Origin: JAWOJF01 sp046481785
GTDB taxonomy: Bacteria; Bacteroidota; Ignavibacteria; Ignavibacteriales; Ignavibacteriaceae
Length of the DNA: 32,442 bases
NCBI GenBank assembly: GCA_046481785.1
Contig: JAWOJF010000220.1
Coordinates: 1 to 32,442, forward strand
Direction: 5' to 3'
Made by a program: the position numbers and the translations under genes. The notes under the pieces were generated by a model that did no database searches, had not been told where the DNA came from, and was given only the letters and a program-made list of their open reading frames with translations. Below, piece by piece: positions 1 through 8,943 of this stretch; the stretch's first letter is position 1, and every line of letters starts with the position of its first letter.

Positions 1-3000
1 CATCCTGTTTAATGCCAACAGGTTTATACCTGATATCGGACCCGGGAACAAGATCTTGCTGAACATATAAGTTTTCCCAGCCGGATGACGGGCCTATTAA
101 AGAAGTAAGCATATTACCATTTAGCTGAGGAACAAGTATTGTAGTATCAATTTCAACTCTTCCCTGTAATTCCCGGGAAACGGCCTCGGGAACAGAACCG
201 GGAACAGCCCCTTTTCTGCCAATCATCGCCCATGAACCAAATCCAACCAAGCTGTCGATATACACACTTCCTAAGGATTTAATTTTTTCTTTTAGTGTTG
301 CATTTGCAACTGATGCATAACTTGAAATAGCAATAATAACTATATAATCCTCCGAAAGTGTATCAAGAAAATTTATATAATCCGTTGTTACCGAGGGAGG
401 CCCTTCCCTGATATCAAACCATTTATATAATTCAACATCATAGGTCTCTGCATCCAAAAGGGATACATGATGACCACGTAAAGTATTTTCAGGAATTAAA
501 TTCTCACCATTTTTTGTAATAAGCACTGTGTTCCCATCTCTATAACCAGCGGACATTGCTGTTAAAATAACCATACCCGTGTCTAAACCTACCCTGGTAT
601 TATGTACTTTTATATTATTAAGCGAGGCTGTACCAAAAGTGAGGGAGTCGTTAATTCTATAGCCGTTGTAACTATTAAGAAAAAATGACTGCTCCTGGTT
701 AAAGACTTCTTCCCCGGAAATCCTTGCCCTTAGCCAGAATCTTCCAGCATCATAAGGAGCAAGACTAATTTTTGTATAAAATGTATCCAAAGGATGTGTA
801 ATTGTAACGGGGTTTGAAAAATCGGGAAAGCGGCTTAATTCAACTTCAATTGAAGTTCCGGATGAGGATTGAGAGGGGCTTAACAATACCAGATCATCAG
901 TAAGACTTTTTTCGTGTGCGTATGAAAATAGTGTTCTTAAAGATGAACTTGAAACATGATAATTGTAATTCACTTCGTTATCATTTTCTTTAATTTCATT
1001 TATCTCATTGTCTGCATCAAGAACAATTTTTAATGAATGATCCCCCGGCATTTTATTAATAGGAATGTTAATAAGCAATGAATCTCTGAACAGCGGAAGT
1101 ACAGAAGAATATGTTCTTGAAAAGGTTATACTATCCTGCCAGGTATTTTCAATACGGAGTTTAAAAGTGTCTGTTAAAGCACGTCCCAGGTTAAGGTATT
1201 CTATTTTAAATAAAATTGAATCCAGGTTATCTGTAGGTTTTTCTATTATAGAACTTATGCCGGATGGAGTTATTTGCAGGTTCGGAATTGAAGGAACAGC
1301 CAGTGAAACAATCGGATCACCAATTAAAGTATTTGTTAAGGCAAAAAGCTGGTATACCTGCGGGCTGCTGTTTTGAAGCATTTCCATTTTTCCGGTTTTT
1401 AATGCTTCGCTAATATTATAAACTGAATCAACCAAAAGCCTCCTGTAAAAAATCTGGGGGAAGGTGGTTGATGTTGTAAAATACCCCAAAGATGAATTGC
1501 CGATATAGGCTATAGCCTGCCCGTCAGGATCCAGCATAAACAATTGTGAAAATGATTTTATATCCGGCTCTGCAAATCTTGCAGTTGAGCAGCCGAAATC
1601 GGTAATCAAAGGAAATTTATTTTTATTGTTTTTTAGCTGTGCAGGTTCGGTAATTGTATTGTCCCATGTCTGTGTACCGCTATGTCCAATATAGGAAATA
1701 AACGCCCCGCCTTTACTAATTGCGGATTGTATCTCCTGCGGGGTATAGGGACCAAAATCAGTAGGAGGTGTTTTTGTTTTATAAAAGTGAGTTGAATTAC
1801 CGCCAACAGGAGCAGGTTTAACATAGTTATTTAAGATAAAATCATTTACGCCCTTAAGCTGATTTATTTCCCCTTCATCTGTATTATTTCCTCCTGAGAA
1901 AAACAGAAAGCTTTTATTCCACTCATCATAATCCTGCTGAACATATCCCTGGTGTTTGCTGATATAATATTCCAGCTCCTGCAATGTTCTTACGGGTAAT
2001 CTTCCAATGTTCATCCGGGGAATGTATGCGCCGGTGCTGTCCCATGTAACAAACCAGTTATCACTTACCGCAGCCCCAAATGACGGAACATAATTTATAA
2101 CAGGTGATAATGACTGGAATTTAACTTTATTGTAATGATAATCGTATGAAGCACTTCCAATTAATACAATGTACTTAGGGAGCGGTTCCTGCCAAAAAGC
2201 ATGTGTAGACTGAAGAAAATCTTTTATTGATTCAGGATTAAAATACCCATACGAAAACTGATCGTAAATGTCCTCAACATCTATTATTGCGGTATTAACA
2301 TTATACCATGAACTAATAAATTGGGTATAATCTGCAACAGTCTGTTTAAATAGTTTATGTGTAATTGCAATATAATCTGCCTGTATACCGGATGCTTTCA
2401 GATTATCGAATTGTTTTAAATAATATATTTTAGGCGATTTGATTTTGCTTATGCCGTTAAAAATAAACTTATCGTCCGCCCTGATAGTATCGGAAAATAT
2501 AAGCTCATCCCCGTTTCTGTTAACTATATATTTTTTTAATGAACTGCCGTATCTCCATAGACTGAAATCACTTGTTTGTACATTTGTTATTTTAACCGGG
2601 CGGTGAGTGCTGTTAGTTAAATATGGGAAGAAAAAATTAAGAGAATCGTTAACAGGTTTTAAATATCGCGGGTATTCAATTTCTGTCCAGTCATAAATAC
2701 ATAAATTTATGGACGTATTTCCGGTTGGGAACGAAAATATTCGTACAGTATTAACTCCATTACTAATAGAGCCGGAATTATACTCGGCAGTAAGTAACTT
2801 TTGCTGGTAGCTGCTTATATAACCTGAATCCTGGCGCGGGAAAGAATTTAAAGATATAGCTAAAAGATGAGCATTAGCGACAGTACCGGTTGTTCCCCAT
2901 GCACGGCTTTGCAGTTTAGCATACAATTTTACAGTGGAGTTCGGGTATATATCTGATAGGTTAAAACTAATATTTTTAGAAGGATTACCCGGGGTTGAAG

Positions 3001-4162
3001 GAACACCCAAGTCCCCTTCATTCCATGTTTTATTTTCATACCAGAAAGGCAATTGTCTTCTCATTTCTTCCATTGAAAAATCAAACCAGTTATTTCTTTC
3101 AGTATGCATTATCTCATGATAATATATAAGAGTATCACCTGATGACTGAGATACGTTTGAGACTTCAACCCTCTGCCCTGTTTCTCCACCCCATGTAAGC
3201 CAGTAAACTGTTGTATCAGTATATCTTCCCAGGTACTCGTGATAAGATTCACCCGGTAAGCTGACCGCCCTGTGGTTCCCCCCCATAGTTCTTATACCGG
3301 CAAATTCAATAAAGTCGCTCTCATTAAACTGTCCGTCTTCTTCACCGGATACGTAAACAGGTATTTCATTACCGGTATTGATAAGAGAAAATGTCCGGGG
3401 ATCAATTGAGTTTACGGGTACACCGGCAGATACCAGATCATTATAATTTAACCTGTATATTGCATCCTGTGCCACACCTAATTTTAAATAAGTCTTGCTG
3501 TAATCTATCCATTCGTCATTATTGTTAAGGTTAAATACCGGTCGCAACTGAAAGCCGGAAGCAAATGATTTATTTAGTATAACAGATTCAACATCACTTG
3601 TACTGCCTGATTTTGCTAAAGGAAGACTTCCGCCAAAATTAAAACGGATTTCATATTCCTGGTTTTCAGTAACGGCTTGCTTATCATATTCATACACATA
3701 CTGATTTAGCTGAATATGCACCACATAGTTATTCCTTAACCACAAATATCCCTTTATTTCAAAACTTTTTTTATCCGGAAACCTGTCCGGATTTTCTCTT
3801 TTTGTATACTTAATCGTAGAATCATTTACTGCATTAGCAATTGGTGTTAGTTCGGGTTCGGCAGTAATTAGTTTAGTCACCACCGGGGTTACAGCAATAG
3901 ATGGCTTCGAACCGGGAGGGACCGCTATAAAAATATCTCTTGCCGGTAATATCAGGTTACTGTGGGTATATTCGGATATTTCCGGCGGGAAAAGTATAAG
4001 ACTTTTGCCATTAAAAGTTTTGATCTCATATGGGTGAGATTCCAGTTTAACTTTTAATGTGTAACCTGTTCCGCTTATGTTTTCATCAATTATTTTTACC
4101 TGGCCAAAGGCTGGAACAGACAATAGCAATAACAAAAATAATAGCCGTAGAATTTTTATCAT
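1..4162 (-). CDS. Secreted C25 (gingipain-family) cysteine peptidase with CARDB and ILEI/FAM3 domains, 3' end outside window
   Basis: The reverse strand is open from an ATG at 4162 to base 1, giving about 1387 residues with no stop, so the C-terminus lies outside. The protein opens with a signal peptide (MIKILRLLFLLLLLSVPAFGQ region, cleavage near residue 20), so it is exported. Around residue 270 is an acidic DG...D.IEF motif common in bacterial C25 proteins. The C25 core carries His at about residue 827 (context IGHSGTQ) and Cys at about 858 (context DFGCSTA). Their 31-residue spacing is close to that of the gingipain His/Cys pair, so the peptidase may be active. A CARDB-like beta-sandwich follows (about 960-1060), then an ILEI/FAM3 domain (about 1180-1330; SAGYRDGN, RGHHVSLLD, KWFD, LGS, W..IGRKG). 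Secretion by a type IX system is likely by analogy, but the C-terminal signal is not visible. PorU was considered; the ILEI domain makes that less likely. Confidence 0.85.
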   Translation of the reverse strand, partial: MIKILRLLFLLLLLSVPAFGQVKIIDENISGTGYTLKVKLESHPYEIKTFNGKSLILFPPEISEYTHSNLILPARDIFIAVPPGSKPSIAVTPVVTKLITAEPELTPIANAVNDSTIKYTKRENPDRFPDKKSFEIKGYLWLRNNYVVHIQLNQYVYEYDKQAVTENQEYEIRFNFGGSLPLAKSGSTSDVESVILNKSFASGFQLRPVFNLNNNDEWIDYSKTYLKLGVAQDAIYRLNYNDLVSAGVPVNSIDPRTFSLINTGNEIPVYVSGEEDGQFNESDFIEFAGIRTMGGNHRAVSLPGESYHEYLGRYTDTTVYWLTWGGETGQRVEVSNVSQSSGDTLIYYHEIMHTERNNWFDFSMEEMRRQLPFWYENKTWNEGDLGVPSTPGNPSKNISFNLSDIYPNSTVKLYAKLQSRAWGTTGTVANAHLLAISLNSFPRQDSGYISSYQQKLLTAEYNSGSISNGVNTVRIFSFPTGNTSINLCIYDWTEIEYPRYLKPVNDSLNFFFPYLTNSTHRPVKITNVQTSDFSLWRYGSSLKKYIVNRNGDELIFSDTIRADDKFIFNGISKIKSPKIYYLKQFDNLKASGIQADYIAITHKLFKQTVADYTQFISSWYNVNTAIIDVEDIYDQFSYGYFNPESIKDFLQSTHAFWQEPLPKYIVLIGSASYDYHYNKVKFQSLSPVINYVPSFGAAVSDNWFVTWDSTGAYIPRMNIGRLPVRTLQELEYYISKHQGYVQQDYDEWNKSFLFFSGGNNTDEGEINQLKGVNDFILNNYVKPAPVGGNSTHFYKTKTPPTDFGPYTPQEIQSAISKGGAFISYIGHSGTQTWDNTITEPAQLKNNKNKFPLITDFGCSTARFAEPDIKSFSQLFMLDPDGQAIAYIGNSSLGYFTTSTTFPQIFYRRLLVDSVYNISEALKTGKMEMLQNSSPQVYQLFALTNTLIGDPIVSLAVPSIPNLQITPSGISSIIEKPTDNLDSILFKIEYLNLGRALTDTFKLRIENTWQDSITFSRTYSSVLPLFRDSLLINIPINKMPGDHSLKIVLDADNEINEIKENDNEVNYNYHVSSSSLRTLFSYAHEKSLTDDLVLLSPSQSSSGTSIEVELSRFPDFSNPVTITHPLDTFYTKISLAPYDAGRFWLRARISGEEVFNQEQSFFLNSYNGYRINDSLTFGTASLNNIKVHNTRVGLDTGMVILTAMSAGYRDGNTVLITKNGENLIPENTLRGHHVSLLDAETYDVELYKWFDIREGPPSVTTDYINFLDTLSEDYIVIIAISSYASVANATLKEKIKSLGSVYIDSLVGFGSWAMIGRKGAVPGSVPEAVSRELQGRVEIDTTILVPQLNGNMLTSLIGPSSGWENLYVQQDLVPGSDIRYKPVGIKQD

Positions 4163-4189
4163 TTTTGGGTTTCTTAGGAATGTATTATA

Positions 4190-4197
4190 TAATTTTG
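4190..4197 (+). promoter_or_regulatory. Possible -7 promoter box (TAnnTTTG type) for wecG
   Basis: TAATTTTG lies 37 bases before the wecG start in the 72-base gap between two divergent genes. It fits the Bacteroidota -7 consensus TAnnTTTG. The upstream TTTG at 4164-4167 is 22 bases away instead of about 19, so the -33 match is weak. Confidence 0.35.
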
Positions 4198-4234
4198 AAA
4201 TGGAAATTACTCCAATTAGAGAATACAATCAAGA

Positions 4235-5017
4235 ATGAAAAAATTAACCCTGAATCATCTCGAAATAGCCTCCATAACATTATCCGAACTGGAGATTGTG
4301 CTCACAGAAATGATCAATCAGGATAAAGCCTCATTAGTTTTAACATATAATATGGCATTTTTAAAAAATGCTGAAACTAACAGCTATTTCAGAGATATTT
4401 CGCAAAATGCAGACCTGATTCTCCCTGATGGAAGCGGTATTATATTTTTACTGAAAGTAAAATATGGAAACAGGGTAAACCGCATTACAGGGACAGATGT
4501 TTTTAATATCCTGCTAAAAGCCGGAAATAAGCTTCGGTTAAATATTGCATTTTTAGGATCAGATGAAGAAGTATTATGCAGGGTAAAAGAGAAAATAAAG
4601 GGTAGTTATCCCGCAATAAATATAGTCAGCTCCATCTCGCCGCCATTCTTATTTGAAAAAAATAAAGAACAAAATAAAAAAGTAATTGAAGAATTAATAA
4701 GAGCCAAACCACATATTTTAATTGCTGCATTAGGAAATCCAAGACAGGAGATATGGCTTGCCGAAAATATGGAGAAAATAGGAGCCAAAATAAATGTAGG
4801 AGTTGGAGCAGTTTTCGATTTTTATTCCGGAAGAAAAAAAAGAGCTCCTGTTTTTATTCAGAACGTTGGCATGGAGTGGTTATGGCGGCTCTCTCTTGAA
4901 CCTAAAAGATTATTTAAAAGATATTTTTTTGCTAATGCCTTTTTTTTACAAACATTAACAAAATTACTTTTTGATAAAATTTTTAAAAAAGAAATTAAAA
5001 CCTCTCTTAGGGGCTAA
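4235..5017 (+). CDS. WecG/TagA/CpsF family glycosyltransferase (GT26)
   Basis: This 260-residue protein has the usual length for GT26 enzymes, which add an N-acetylmannosamine-type sugar (ManNAc or ManNAcA) to an undecaprenyl-linked GlcNAc on the cytoplasmic face of the membrane. All family landmarks are visible: TYN at 37-39, LPDG with Asp65 (the proposed catalytic base in the TagA family), Arg83, GNPRQEIW at about 168-174, GVGAVFDF at 189-196, and the C-terminal RAPVFIQNVGMEWLWRL...EP.RL..RY signature at 203-230. It is transcribed opposite to the glycan operon and its tail overlaps the last gene of that operon by 54 bases. It probably supplies an early step for the same polymer. The acceptor and exact sugar cannot be read from sequence. 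ATG start; no clear Shine-Dalgarno. Confidence 0.92.
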   Translation: MKKLTLNHLEIASITLSELEIVLTEMINQDKASLVLTYNMAFLKNAETNSYFRDISQNADLILPDGSGIIFLLKVKYGNRVNRITGTDVFNILLKAGNKLRLNIAFLGSDEEVLCRVKEKIKGSYPAINIVSSISPPFLFEKNKEQNKKVIEELIRAKPHILIAALGNPRQEIWLAENMEKIGAKINVGVGAVFDFYSGRKKRAPVFIQNVGMEWLWRLSLEPKRLFKRYFFANAFFLQTLTKLLFDKIFKKEIKTSLRG

Positions 5018-5839
5018 GATAAAAGATAGTGTAAAATAAAATAACGGCTTAACTATCTTACCATTCAAATAAAAAAACAATCCTTTCCTGTATAAAGCCA
5101 TAGAGTATGGCGTTAAAATCGGACTCTTCTTTTTACCCCCGTTTATGCTTACATACTTATTACGGATCTGGCTGTACTTTGAACTGCTTTGCACTGCATT
5201 TCTGGAGAATACCGAATTCTGTGTTATTCTGAATTTATGAAGTACCATGGGTATGTTTGCCAGTTCACCTTTTTCGATCAGCCTGAAAAAAATATCATAA
5301 TCCTCTGCCGGGAAAGAACCTTTATCATAATAACCAATATCATCAAGAACACTTTTGTGAATCATTACAGTGGGATGGCATAATGCATTTTCTGCTTTTT
5401 CCATCTTGCGGATAATACTCTTATTATCAACAGGAAGTTTTACGGCAATTGATTTGTAACAAGGGTTGTTTGCAAAATATTCATACCATGTTCCAACAAG
5501 TACAACATTTTTATTTTCCCGGAAAGATTTCAACTGCATTTCGAATCTTTCAGGATGTGATATATCATCAGCATCCATTCTGGCAATAAATTCAGTACCG
5601 GCTGAAGCTAGTCCGAGATTTAAAGCATCAACTAATCCCGCACCGGTATTTTCAAGTAAAATAATCCGCTCATCTTTTAAAGATTTAACATAATCCGTGC
5701 TGCCGTCAGTTGAATGGTCATTAATTACAAATAATTTAAAGCGTGGTTCTGTTTGGTTTAAAATAGAGTCAATACTTTCCTTAAGAAAAGGCATACCGTT
5801 TTTAACGGGAAGAATTACTGAAATTAAGGCGTCGGGCAT
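4964..5839 (-). CDS. Family 2 glycosyltransferase
   Basis: GT-A fold inverting glycosyltransferase of 291 residues. The N-terminus has SVILPVKNG, the nucleotide-binding region has VINDHSTDGS, the metal-binding motif sits in ARMDADD, and the probable catalytic base is in AEDYD. The C-terminal end is basic and aromatic, suggesting contact with the membrane. I chose the ATG at 5839, which gives MPDALISVILPV and follows the stop of the preceding gene (5841) with one base between. A longer start at 5872 would add 11 residues and overlap that gene by 32 bases. It is the last gene of the minus-strand operon. Its final 54 bases run antisense to the end of the WecG-type gene. The donor sugar is unknown; the close similarity of layout to the 7000-7998 enzyme suggests a duplicated function. 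Confidence 0.88.
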   Translation of the reverse strand: MPDALISVILPVKNGMPFLKESIDSILNQTEPRFKLFVINDHSTDGSTDYVKSLKDERIILLENTGAGLVDALNLGLASAGTEFIARMDADDISHPERFEMQLKSFRENKNVVLVGTWYEYFANNPCYKSIAVKLPVDNKSIIRKMEKAENALCHPTVMIHKSVLDDIGYYDKGSFPAEDYDIFFRLIEKGELANIPMVLHKFRITQNSVFSRNAVQSSSKYSQIRNKYVSINGGKKKSPILTPYSMALYRKGLFFYLNGKIVKPLFYFTLSFILAPKRGFNFFFKNFIKK

Positions 5840-5840
5840 A

Positions 5841-7043
5841 TTATTTAAGCAATAATTTACTGAAATCATCAACTATGTTTTTAATACTATATCTCTTAAC
5901 GTATTCAAATGCGTTCTCAACTCTTGATATAGTTTCAATTTCCATTCTTGATAAGCTTTCTAAAACACCAGGCAGCTCATCGTTATACTCAATGAGAATG
6001 GAATTATCATTACTAAAAAACTCTTTATATCCCGGGAATTTAGTCAGCACTACCGGAGTCCTGAAATACATAGCCTCATGGACTGCCATAGAAAAAGATT
6101 CAACAAATGAGGTGCATATTAGAGCTGTTGCATTTTTCATGAAATGATATGGGTTTTTTTGCTGTCCAGGGAAAAAAATTCTTCTTTCCAGATTATTTTT
6201 TTTAATATATTCAGTCAACTTATCATACAAAACATAATCCTCTACATATCCCAGGATGATAAGGTTCTCCCCTATTTTATCTTTCACCAAATTAAACGAT
6301 TCAATGACATATTGTAAATTTTTTACAGGTGATACTTTTGCAACAACGAGAAAATATTTTTTAGAAAGCAAATCCAGAACGTTATCATTAAGAGAGTCCA
6401 CTTCAGATGCAGCTTTGTCCATATATTCAAAATCCAAAGGGTTATAGATTATTTCAGATGGAGTTTCTTTTTTATTGAGCTCATTTTGAATCTTCCGGGA
6501 ATTAACGATTATTAACTCAAACACAAATTTTCTCAGAAAACTCTGTATCCTATTCAGGATAACCGCCCTTCGAGTGCTTTTTAGTTTCAAATTTTCATCC
6601 GGTGAGGAATGGATATATAGTACAAGTTTCTTCTTTATCTTTTTAATATTAAATAATTGTATCAGAAATAAGTAGTACAAAGCAAATTCCGGAATCTGTT
6701 CATGTACTGCTATTACTCTGTCATATTTATCTGGATTTATTTTTGATGATAGAAGCATACCGTATTTTACATATGCACTATAATACCATGTTACAGTTTT
6801 ACTGTTTTTTACGCTAACATTACATTCTGTTTTTTTTATCCGGGAGTCAATCTTAAGGTTAAGGTAATTTGAGTTTTGATATACAAAAAATTCGATGTCC
6901 CAACCATACTGCTCTTTCAGCCTGTTAGCAAGTGATATTACCACTTTCTCAGCTCCGCCGGGTAGTAAAGTGTAGAATACAAAAAGAATTTTTGGCTTAT
7001 TATTTATCAATTCTGTGGATTTGTTTAAACTGAAAAAAATCAA
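5841..7043 (-). CDS. Family 4 glycosyltransferase (GT-B fold)
   Basis: Retaining GT4-type enzyme, about 400 residues. The N-terminal Rossmann half starts ILFVFYTLLPGGAEKVV, where the GGAE loop is typical of GT4. The C-terminal half contains VVAKVSPVKNL, an LIILGYVED strand, and the donor-site E-x7-E region in FVESFSMAVHEAMYFRTPVV. No ATG precedes the conserved start of the fold: the first possible start is TTG at 7043 (an in-frame TAA lies just upstream), and a second TTG lies at 7010. The 7043 start overlaps the previous gene by 44 bases, the 7010 start by 11. Either implies translation coupled to the upstream gene. The donor sugar cannot be predicted. Confidence 0.87.
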   Translation of the reverse strand: MIFFSLNKSTELINNKPKILFVFYTLLPGGAEKVVISLANRLKEQYGWDIEFFVYQNSNYLNLKIDSRIKKTECNVSVKNSKTVTWYYSAYVKYGMLLSSKINPDKYDRVIAVHEQIPEFALYYLFLIQLFNIKKIKKKLVLYIHSSPDENLKLKSTRRAVILNRIQSFLRKFVFELIIVNSRKIQNELNKKETPSEIIYNPLDFEYMDKAASEVDSLNDNVLDLLSKKYFLVVAKVSPVKNLQYVIESFNLVKDKIGENLIILGYVEDYVLYDKLTEYIKKNNLERRIFFPGQQKNPYHFMKNATALICTSFVESFSMAVHEAMYFRTPVVLTKFPGYKEFFSNDNSILIEYNDELPGVLESLSRMEIETISRVENAFEYVKRYSIKNIVDDFSKLLLK

Positions 7044-7998
7044 TATTTAAATATTTATTTAGTTGGGTGCTTATGAAATAAAGGATTCCTTTATCTCTTA
7101 AGAATTTCACAACAACGTTAGGAAAAATAAGCAGGGGCAGATACCTTATTATTCTTTTTATTCTTTTCTTATTCAATAAAAAAGATTTTAAAAAAAACTT
7201 CCTGCTCTTGTTAATATCACCAAGATAATATTCCACCAATGCAAGTCTGAAGTAAAGAATATCTTCTTCTTTACTGTTTGAATAATTCTTCCGTAAATAC
7301 TTTTGACTTTTTGCATATATCTGGTTTGCCTGCTTTTTCCCGTAAAGCCCGCCTACTGATTTCTTTCTCAATCTGTATTTAAGAAGATACTCTTGTATAT
7401 TATAGAAAATATATTTCTTTTCGAGCATTAAAAGGTAAAGATCATAATCTTCAATAATGGAGTTTTCCAGATCAGGATATCCTCCCAATTCATCAAGTAT
7501 GCTTTTATAGGTAACAATAGTAGGGTGCAAAACACTGGGCATAACCGTCATCATATACTCAATCTGTTCATGGAACTCCGGCTGGATTTTATTAAATAAG
7601 AATTTGCCGTTTTCATCTATCCGTACATAATTTGTCCCAACAAGATGAATATTTTTATTAGAATCAAGGAAAGTAATTTGCCTTTCCAGCCTTTCCGGCA
7701 TACTCGCATCATCACCATCCATACGGGCTATATATTTACCTGATGCATGCATAAGCCCGTGGTTAAGTTGTTTTGCCAGATGGGTTATTCCGTATTCAAG
7801 AAACACTATTCTTTTATCAGTAAAGCTTTTAACAATATCATAGGTGTTATCATTAGATCCGCCGTCAATAATAATTAATTCCAGGTGACTGTAGGTCTGA
7901 TTAAGAATACTCAATATACTTTCAAGGAGGAAGTCTCCACAGTTATATACCGGCATTAAAACAGAAACAAAACTCTCCTCAGTTCCCTGTGTTTTCAT
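7000..7998 (-). CDS. Family 2 glycosyltransferase
   Basis: 332-residue GT2 enzyme from an ATG at 7998. Motifs in order: SVLMPVYNCGDFLLESI near residue 12, IIIDGGSNDNT, ARMDGDDASMPER (metal-binding Asp residues) and IEDYDLYLLML (probable catalytic base). The region after about residue 225 is Lys/Arg-rich with short hydrophobic stretches, suggesting peripheral membrane attachment. It lies 9 bases after the preceding glycosyltransferase and overlaps the following one. It resembles the enzyme at 4964-5839 in motif order and spacing, so the two may be paralogues adding successive sugars. Substrate unknown. Confidence 0.88.
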   Translation of the reverse strand: MKTQGTEESFVSVLMPVYNCGDFLLESILSILNQTYSHLELIIIDGGSNDNTYDIVKSFTDKRIVFLEYGITHLAKQLNHGLMHASGKYIARMDGDDASMPERLERQITFLDSNKNIHLVGTNYVRIDENGKFLFNKIQPEFHEQIEYMMTVMPSVLHPTIVTYKSILDELGGYPDLENSIIEDYDLYLLMLEKKYIFYNIQEYLLKYRLRKKSVGGLYGKKQANQIYAKSQKYLRKNYSNSKEEDILYFRLALVEYYLGDINKSRKFFLKSFLLNKKRIKRIIRYLPLLIFPNVVVKFLRDKGILYFISTQLNKYLNIDFFQFKQIHRIDK

Positions 7999-8007
7999 TA
8001 ATGAGAA

Positions 8008-8943
8008 TTATCTTTCGAAGGTATAAGTTCTTTTAATATTAAAATATCTAATTTTTGCCATAAGAGGATAGTTAAATAAGTATAATCTTCTCAATGCAAA
8101 AAAATATTTATAGTTTACCGGGTCTCTGTGTTTATTATACCTAAAATAGAAAAAAATAATATCTTTAGTTATAGATAAGTATTCAATTAACCATTTATGT
8201 TTAATTGACCTGGTTAAAAAGAAGAGCATCGATTGGGAAAGATAGAACGGCATTAAGATGAGGGGCAGATATAAAACAATAAAAACAGCATTATTATAGA
8301 ATAAATATTTATCTGTGGAACTTCTATATTCCATATTTATTTTACAATTATGATATGCAATTATATCCTTACGGTACCAGATAACTCCGCCTTTATTATA
8401 AATTTTGGCTGAAGGGGGTAATTCATGCTGATAAATAAAAATATAATCCGGCATAAAATCATTACTAATAATCTCTCTCCTGAATATAGCTGCACAGCCG
8501 ACAAAAACCGGCCACAGTGTTTCATTGATATTTTCTTCAGGCAGCCATTTACCGGCCCATGCCATTTTGTTTGTATTTATATCTATTACATTAAAAGTTA
8601 TACACTGCACTTCTTTTTTTTCTTCAAAAAGAATAACAGAATTCGTTATTGCATTCAAACCCGGGTAACTGTCATCATCAAGCACAAGCACATACTTGCC
8701 GGCTGCATGTTTAAATCCCTCATTCCATCCTGCTATACCAATATTGTTTTTTAATTGAATGAGGTTAACAGATGGGAAATCTGTTTTAACCATTTCAGCA
8801 GATCCATCCAAAGAGGCATTATCTACAACTATTACTTCAATGTTTTTATATTCAAGTTCAAAAACCTTGGTAAGAGTGGTTCTAAGATCACTTATCCTGT
8901 TATAGGATAAAATATTTATAGTAACTAAAGGTTGATTATCCAT
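8008..8943 (-). CDS. Family 2 glycosyltransferase (rhamnosyl/galactofuranosyl-like type)
   Basis: The protein starts with VTINILSYNR, then EVIVVDNASLDGSAEMV, NNIGIAGWNEGF and the metal-binding motif VLVLDDDSYPG. The NNIGIAGWNEG signature is typical of the GT2 subgroup containing rhamnosyl- and galactofuranosyltransferases. A hydrophobic stretch around residues 220-255 probably anchors it to the inner membrane. I use the ATG at 8943, which overlaps the end of glf by 8 bases (ATGGATAA). A TTG at 8949 would add two residues. Being translationally coupled to UDP-galactopyranose mutase, it is a reasonable candidate for the enzyme that uses UDP-galactofuranose; that is an inference from context. 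Confidence 0.86.
   Translation of the reverse strand: MDNQPLVTINILSYNRISDLRTTLTKVFELEYKNIEVIVVDNASLDGSAEMVKTDFPSVNLIQLKNNIGIAGWNEGFKHAAGKYVLVLDDDSYPGLNAITNSVILFEEKKEVQCITFNVIDINTNKMAWAGKWLPEENINETLWPVFVGCAAIFRREIISNDFMPDYIFIYQHELPPSAKIYNKGGVIWYRKDIIAYHNCKINMEYRSSTDKYLFYNNAVFIVLYLPLILMPFYLSQSMLFFLTRSIKHKWLIEYLSITKDIIFFYFRYNKHRDPVNYKYFFALRRLYLFNYPLMAKIRYFNIKRTYTFER

Noticed and set aside
1065..1376. Plus-strand open frame of about 100 codons
   Set aside because: It lies antisense inside the C25 peptidase frame, which is continuous and has clear domains.
1..4162. C25 protein as the T9SS sortase PorU
   Set aside because: The C25 core would fit, but the CARDB and ILEI modules and the large size point to a secreted multidomain peptidase; not settled without the C-terminus.
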